Assembly (NCBI GenBank): GCA_903825465.1
Contig: CAIKAR010000030.1
Coordinates: 1-64,000 of the forward strand
Source: an uncultured Hyphomicrobiales bacterium
GTDB taxonomy: Bacteria; Pseudomonadota; Alphaproteobacteria; Rhizobiales; Beijerinckiaceae
Length of the DNA: 64,000 nt
Reading direction: 5' to 3'
Part shown: in pieces, positions 60,389 to 64,000 of the stretch
How positions within the stretch are numbered: the first letter of the stretch is position 1
Layout of the letters: each line of letters begins with the position of its first letter
Position numbers and translations under genes: made by a program
Notes under the pieces: generated by a model
What the model was told of the DNA's origin: nothing
Database searches by the model: none
What the model saw: only the letters and a program-made list of their open reading frames with translations

Positions 60389-62392
60389 TCAAGCGGCGTG
60401 GGCGGCGGCGCCGCCCAGATAGGCTTCGATCACGCGGGGATTGGCCTGCACGTCGGCGGGCTTTCCCTCGGCGATCTTTTGGCCGAAATCGAGGACCGTC
60501 ACGACGTCGCTGACCGACATCACCACGTCCATGTGATGCTCGATGAGGATGATCGTGATGCCCTGCGCCTTGATCTTGCGAATGATGTCCAGAAGCTCGC
60601 GGATGTCGGGCGCGGTGAGGCCCGCGGCCGGCTCGTCGAGCAACAGCAGCTTCGGATCGAGCGCCAGCGCGCGGCCGATTTCGAGCAGGCGTTGCTTGCC
60701 GTAGGGGAGGTTGCGCGCCTCTTCATTGGCGAGTTCGGCGAGACCGACGAAAGCCAGAATGCTCGCTGCGCGGGCTCTCGCGGCCTTCTCTTCACGACGA
60801 GCGCGCGGCGTCGCCAGCGCCGCGTCGAAAACGGTCGAGCGGTATATGTGGTGCAGGCCGACAAGCACGTTTTCAAGCAGCGTGAGCTCGCTGAACAGCT
60901 GAACGTTCTGAAACGTGCGCGCGACGCCGCGCGCCGCGATATCCGGCGAGGTCAACCCGGAGATGTCCGCGCCCTCGAGGCGTATCGCGCCCGAGGTCGG
61001 CGCGTAGACGCCGGTCAGCGCGTTCATCATCGTCGATTTGCCGGAACCGTTGGGGCCAATCAACCCATGGATCGAGCCCCGCGCGACCTCGAGATCGACC
61101 TTGTCGAGCGCGCGCAATCCGCCGAACTGCATGACGATTTGATCGACGGCGAGCAGGATTCCTTCTTCGCCGCCGGCGCGCGTCAACGCCGCGCCGGCCT
61201 CGCCATGCGCGTCGATCGCCGCGTGGCCGCGCGCCCAATCCGGCTTCAGGGCGCCCGCCAGTCGTTTAAGGAAGCCGACGATTCCGTCCGGCAGATAATA
61301 GACGACGAACAAGATCATCGCGCCGAAGACCGACAGCTTGTAGTCGGTGATTTTCTGCAAATAGAGCGAGAACGCGTAAAACGCGAGACAGATCGCCACG
61401 GGCGTGGCGGCGTGGACGCGCTCCTCCGGCCTTTTGACGAAGACATAGGCGCCGGCGGCGACCGCGATCACGGCGATCGCCAACGCCACGTCGCGAAACA
61501 GGTCGATGTCGGCGAGCAGATTCGGCAGATAGACGACAATCGCCGAGCCGAGAATCGGGCCCAGGCGCGACTTGCGTCCGCCCATCGTCACCGCCAGCAG
61601 GAACTGCACCGACAGGTCGAAGCTGAAATTGTTCGGCGCGATGTATTGCTCGGAATAGGCGAAGAGAACGCCCGCGAGCCCGGCCAGCGCGGCGCTCAGC
61701 ACGAAGGCCATCACCTTGTGGCGATAAACGCTGACACCCATGCAGTCGGACGCGATGGGGCTGTCGCGCAGCGCCTCGAACGCGCGGCCGAAGCGCGAGG
61801 CGACGACGCGGTTGACGACAACGACGGTCAGGCCGAGGAACAGCGCGCAGACGTAGAAATACTGCGCCTCGCGCACGCGCTTGATCGACATGTCGAACAG
61901 CGGAAGGGAATCGCCGAGGTCGCGCCAGTCGTAGAAAACCGGCGTCGTCAGCGTGACGCCGAGCGGCCCGTGGGTGAGATCGAAGTGGCCGAGCCAGGGC
62001 CCCAGATCCGTCATTTCGTTGATCAGAATCTGCACGATTGTGCCGAAGGCGAGCGTCACCATCGCGAGATAGGGGCCGGTGACGCGCAACGCGGGCAGCG
62101 CCAGCACGGCGCCGAAGAAGGCCGCGACAAAAGGCGCGATCAGCAACGACGGCCAGAAGCCCCACCCCAGATGCGTGAACAGCGAGCCCGCCGTGTAGGC
62201 GCCGATGCCGAACAGCGCGGCGTGGCCGATCGACACTTCGCCCGTGTAGCCGAACACGATGTCGAGGCCGAGCGCAACGATGGAGAAGATCGCCGCCGTC
62301 ACGATGATGTGTAGATAGAACGGGCTCGTGACGACGAAGGGAAGCGCCAGCGCGGCGAGGATCAGGACAAGCGGCAATCCCGCGCGGCGCAT
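60389..62392 (-). CDS. LivM-LivG fusion (permease plus ATPase)
   Basis: A 667-residue protein joining two subunits usually encoded separately. Residues about 1-320 are the LivM permease (FGYTGEVSIGHAALFGIGAY, RDSPIASDCMGVSVYRHKVM, SLRARGIR-less loop). After extra hydrophobic segments and a short linker near residues 390-400 the LivG ATPase starts: GLIGPNGSGKSTMMNALTGV (Walker A, near 448), FQNVQLFSELTLLENV, LPYGKQRLLEIGRALALDPK (signature region), and LLLLDEPAAGL. Such fusions occur elsewhere in Alpha- and Betaproteobacteria. The start at 62392 is one base from the livH stop. Confidence 0.92.
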   Translation of the reverse strand: MRRAGLPLVLILAALALPFVVTSPFYLHIIVTAAIFSIVALGLDIVFGYTGEVSIGHAALFGIGAYTAGSLFTHLGWGFWPSLLIAPFVAAFFGAVLALPALRVTGPYLAMVTLAFGTIVQILINEMTDLGPWLGHFDLTHGPLGVTLTTPVFYDWRDLGDSLPLFDMSIKRVREAQYFYVCALFLGLTVVVVNRVVASRFGRAFEALRDSPIASDCMGVSVYRHKVMAFVLSAALAGLAGVLFAYSEQYIAPNNFSFDLSVQFLLAVTMGGRKSRLGPILGSAIVVYLPNLLADIDLFRDVALAIAVIAVAAGAYVFVKRPEERVHAATPVAICLAFYAFSLYLQKITDYKLSVFGAMILFVVYYLPDGIVGFLKRLAGALKPDWARGHAAIDAHGEAGAALTRAGGEEGILLAVDQIVMQFGGLRALDKVDLEVARGSIHGLIGPNGSGKSTMMNALTGVYAPTSGAIRLEGADISGLTSPDIAARGVARTFQNVQLFSELTLLENVLVGLHHIYRSTVFDAALATPRARREEKAARARAASILAFVGLAELANEEARNLPYGKQRLLEIGRALALDPKLLLLDEPAAGLTAPDIRELLDIIRKIKAQGITIILIEHHMDVVMSVSDVVTVLDFGQKIAEGKPADVQANPRVIEAYLGGAAAHAA

Positions 62393-62393
62393 G

Positions 62394-63293
62394 TCAGACC
62401 TTCTTTATGGCGGCCGCGCCGAACAGGCCGGCGGGCTTCAGCGACAACACGAGCAACAGCAGCAATAGGCCGGGAACGTCCTTGTAGCCCGTCGAAATGT
62501 AGAAGCCGGTGAGGTTCTCGACGACGCCAAGTATGAGTCCGCCGACGACGACGCCGACGCCGCTCGACAGTCCTCCGATGATGGCGACGGCGAAGGCCTT
62601 CAATCCGAGCACCGCGCCCATGGTGGCGCCGGTCAGCGTGACGGGCGCCACCAGCACGCCGGCGAAGGCCGCCGTCATCGACGACAGCGCGTAGGAAAAC
62701 ATGATGACGAGGCGCGTGTCGATGCCCATCAACCCCGCCGCGTCGCGGTCGTTGGCGGTGGCGACCACCGCCTTGCCGTAAATCGACTTGCGGTTGAAAA
62801 CCTCCACCGCGACCATCAGCAGCAGCGCGCCGACCACGATGGCGATTTCCATCGGCTGAACGCGCACGCCGCCAAACGACAGCGCGGCTTCGGGCAGCGG
62901 CGAGGGAAACCGCAGGGCGTCGTGGCCCCAGATGTTCTCGGCCATGTTTTTGAAAACGACGCCGAGCGCGATGGTCGCCATGATCCAGCCCGCGTCGGAC
63001 TTCGCCTTCACAGCCTGGCGCACGCCGAAAAATTCAACGACCGCGCCTTGCAACAAGCCAAAGGCGAGCACCACGGGCAGCATCAGCAGAAACGCGGGCA
63101 ACGTCGCGATGGCGTGGCCGATGAGGAAATTAATCGTGGTGAGGCCGACAAGCGCTCCCAGCATGAGCGCCTCGCCCTGACCGAAGTTCAGCGTCTTCGA
63201 TGTCGAAAACGTCAGCTGATAGCCGAAGGCTATGACGCCATAGACCATGCCGACGGAGATTCCGCTGACGATTAGCTGGGCGAGGATTTGCAT
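62394..63293 (-). CDS. livH: Branched-chain amino-acid-type ABC permease LivH
   Basis: A 299-residue permease with about eight spans. Family signatures are LIVSGISVGMVYGVIAFGYQ, TLNFGQGEALMLGALVGLTT, AVVATANDRDAAGLMGIDTR and GGLSSGVGVVVGGLILGVVE. It forms the channel heterodimer with the LivM domain of the fusion. A 188-bp gap holding a palindromic repeat separates it from livK. Confidence 0.94.
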   Translation of the reverse strand: MQILAQLIVSGISVGMVYGVIAFGYQLTFSTSKTLNFGQGEALMLGALVGLTTINFLIGHAIATLPAFLLMLPVVLAFGLLQGAVVEFFGVRQAVKAKSDAGWIMATIALGVVFKNMAENIWGHDALRFPSPLPEAALSFGGVRVQPMEIAIVVGALLLMVAVEVFNRKSIYGKAVVATANDRDAAGLMGIDTRLVIMFSYALSSMTAAFAGVLVAPVTLTGATMGAVLGLKAFAVAIIGGLSSGVGVVVGGLILGVVENLTGFYISTGYKDVPGLLLLLLVLSLKPAGLFGAAAIKKV

Positions 63294-63333
63294 GGGGATC
63301 TCTGGATGAACGCGTCGCCCGTGGCGAGGATTT

Positions 63334-63470
63334 CCTTCTCCCCATCGCGGGAGAAGGTGTCGCGTGGCGACTGACGAGGGCGCCGACGGCGAGGGCGATC
63401 CGCGAAAGACGTGTTCGCGTCTCCACCCTCATCCAGTCTTCGGCGCGCCTCGCCCGAGCGGCGGGAGAAG
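63334..63470. repeat. Dispersed palindromic intergenic element
   Basis: CCTTCTCCC (63334-63342) and GGGAGAAGG (63349-63357) form a perfect 9-bp hairpin, and GGGAGAAGG recurs near 63461-63469. Read outwards, the two halves of the gap are inverted copies of the same motif, CCCTC(A/G)TC followed about 30 bases later by GGAGAAGG. This is the form of the short palindromic repeats scattered between genes in Rhizobiales. It sits inside an operon, between livK and livH, where such an element can form mRNA structure. Confidence 0.55.
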
Positions 63471-63481
63471 GCGTCTCGCTC

Positions 63482-64000
63482 TCAGCCCTTCGGCTTGACC
63501 CGCAGGGCTTTGTCGCCCTGGAGATCTTCGGGATGCGCCGGCACGACGCGGCCATTCTTCACGAGGCCCATCACCGGGATGTTCGGGCTGATCGCCTCGT
63601 GGTCGGTCGCCGAGAACGGATGGTCGTAGGTGGTCACCACGCCCTCGACCTTTTCGTTCAAATTCTCGAGCGCGGCGAGAAGCTTGCGGCCGTCCGTCGA
63701 TTTCGCCTGCCTGATCGCGGCGGCGAGCAGATAGACCGAGTCGTAGCCCTGCGCCGCCGACACCGGCGACGGCATCCGGTCGCCGCCGTAAGCCTTGTGA
63801 TAAGCCTCGATGAAAGCCTTGCGCTTCGGCGTCGTCGGCATTTCGATGAAGGTTTCCGGCATGATCGCGCCGTCGCCGTTGGCGCCCGCGGTGTCGATGT
63901 AGCTCGCCATTGACAGCGTCCACGAGCCCACCAGCGGCACCTTCCAACCAAGTTTCGCCATCGCGTTGGCGATCTGCGCCAGCTCTGGCCCGATGGCGTA
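63482..64000 (-). CDS. livK: Branched-chain amino-acid-type binding protein LivK (5' end beyond window)
   Basis: The last 172 codons of a periplasmic binding protein of the LivK/amide-binding family, open to the right edge of the window (YAIGPELAQIANAMAKLGWK is the first visible segment). The rest reads LVGSWTLSMASYIDTAGANG, IEMPTTPKRKAFIEAYHKAY, AAQGYDSVYLLAAAIRQAKS and a closing TTYDHPFSATDHEAISP motif typical of the C-terminal lobe. An ATG inside (63961) is not the start. It is the first gene of the operon and delivers ligand to LivH and LivM. The ligand is unknown. Confidence 0.88.
   Translation of the reverse strand, partial: YAIGPELAQIANAMAKLGWKVPLVGSWTLSMASYIDTAGANGDGAIMPETFIEMPTTPKRKAFIEAYHKAYGGDRMPSPVSAAQGYDSVYLLAAAIRQAKSTDGRKLLAALENLNEKVEGVVTTYDHPFSATDHEAISPNIPVMGLVKNGRVVPAHPEDLQGDKALRVKPKG

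Noticed and set aside
60398-62314. A long open frame antisense to the liv fusion gene
   Set aside because: Its translation has no domain-like segments, and the minus-strand gene is a clear transporter.
1-64000. CRISPR arrays, tRNA or rRNA genes, insertion sequences, prophage genes
   Set aside because: None seen on reading both strands: no regularly spaced repeats, no transposase or integrase motifs, and no recognisable RNA gene.

Overview
The window is GC-rich, densely coding chromosomal DNA from an alphaproteobacterium, most likely Hyphomicrobiales (Rhizobiales). The signs are a PodJ-like SEL1-repeat polarity protein with a CtrA-type TTAA-N7-TTTA site upstream, the DUF1036/pyk and N-formylglutamate amidohydrolase/DUF1244 neighbourhood, many orphan periplasmic binding proteins, several luciferase-like (LLM) flavin monooxygenases, and a dispersed palindromic intergenic repeat. 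The genus cannot be fixed from the sequence alone. I saw no rRNA, tRNA, CRISPR array, prophage or insertion sequence. Both window ends cut genes (a PodJ-like gene at the left, livK at the right). No gene-free stretch exceeds about 300 bases; the largest (3810-4107) is a divergent promoter region.

Left third (1-32 kb) is mostly housekeeping. It holds the PodJ-like protein, a MerR regulator, an odd chimeric ORF, dapE, arfB, an O-antigen-ligase-like membrane protein and an MsbA-type exporter. Next come a DUF4139 protein, an EamA transporter, pyk with DUF1036, an N-formylglutamate amidohydrolase with DUF1244, kdsD, an outer-membrane beta-barrel and an FMN hydroxy-acid dehydrogenase with an MFS carrier. 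An orphan m5C methyltransferase is translationally coupled to an LLM oxidoreductase and a degenerate alpha/beta hydrolase. Small envelope and stress proteins follow, then an overlapping argD-argF-hslO operon with a terminator-like hairpin in its leader, and a DUF1223 and an MltB-type transglycosylase gene.

Middle (32-50 kb) is accessory metabolism. A four-gene set encodes a cytochrome c, a pterin-4a-carbinolamine dehydratase-like protein, an LLM monooxygenase and an alpha/beta hydrolase. Beyond it lie an SsuABC/TauABC-like importer, recQ, a DHA2 efflux pump and an NtaA-type LLM enzyme. A catabolic-looking block follows: a Bug binding protein, two VOC paralogs in opposite orientation around an FAD dehydrogenase, two orphan binding proteins, an enolase-superfamily enzyme and another hydrolase.

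Right (50-64 kb): the most unusual locus is a four-gene operon, 50479-56348, of three different SPFH/HflK-HflC-type proteins followed by a CPC-type heavy-metal P-type ATPase. The first SPFH protein carries an extra multi-spanning membrane domain. The second begins with a tail holding 12 histidines in 22 residues. The ATPase has no N-terminal metal-binding domain. A perfect 13-bp palindrome lies inside its likely promoter. I read it as a candidate membrane-microdomain metal-export system, a function that is inferred and not shown. It is followed by a convergent lemA-TPM-TPM operon, an orphan binding protein and a livKHMGF branched-chain amino-acid-type importer with a LivM-LivG fusion.
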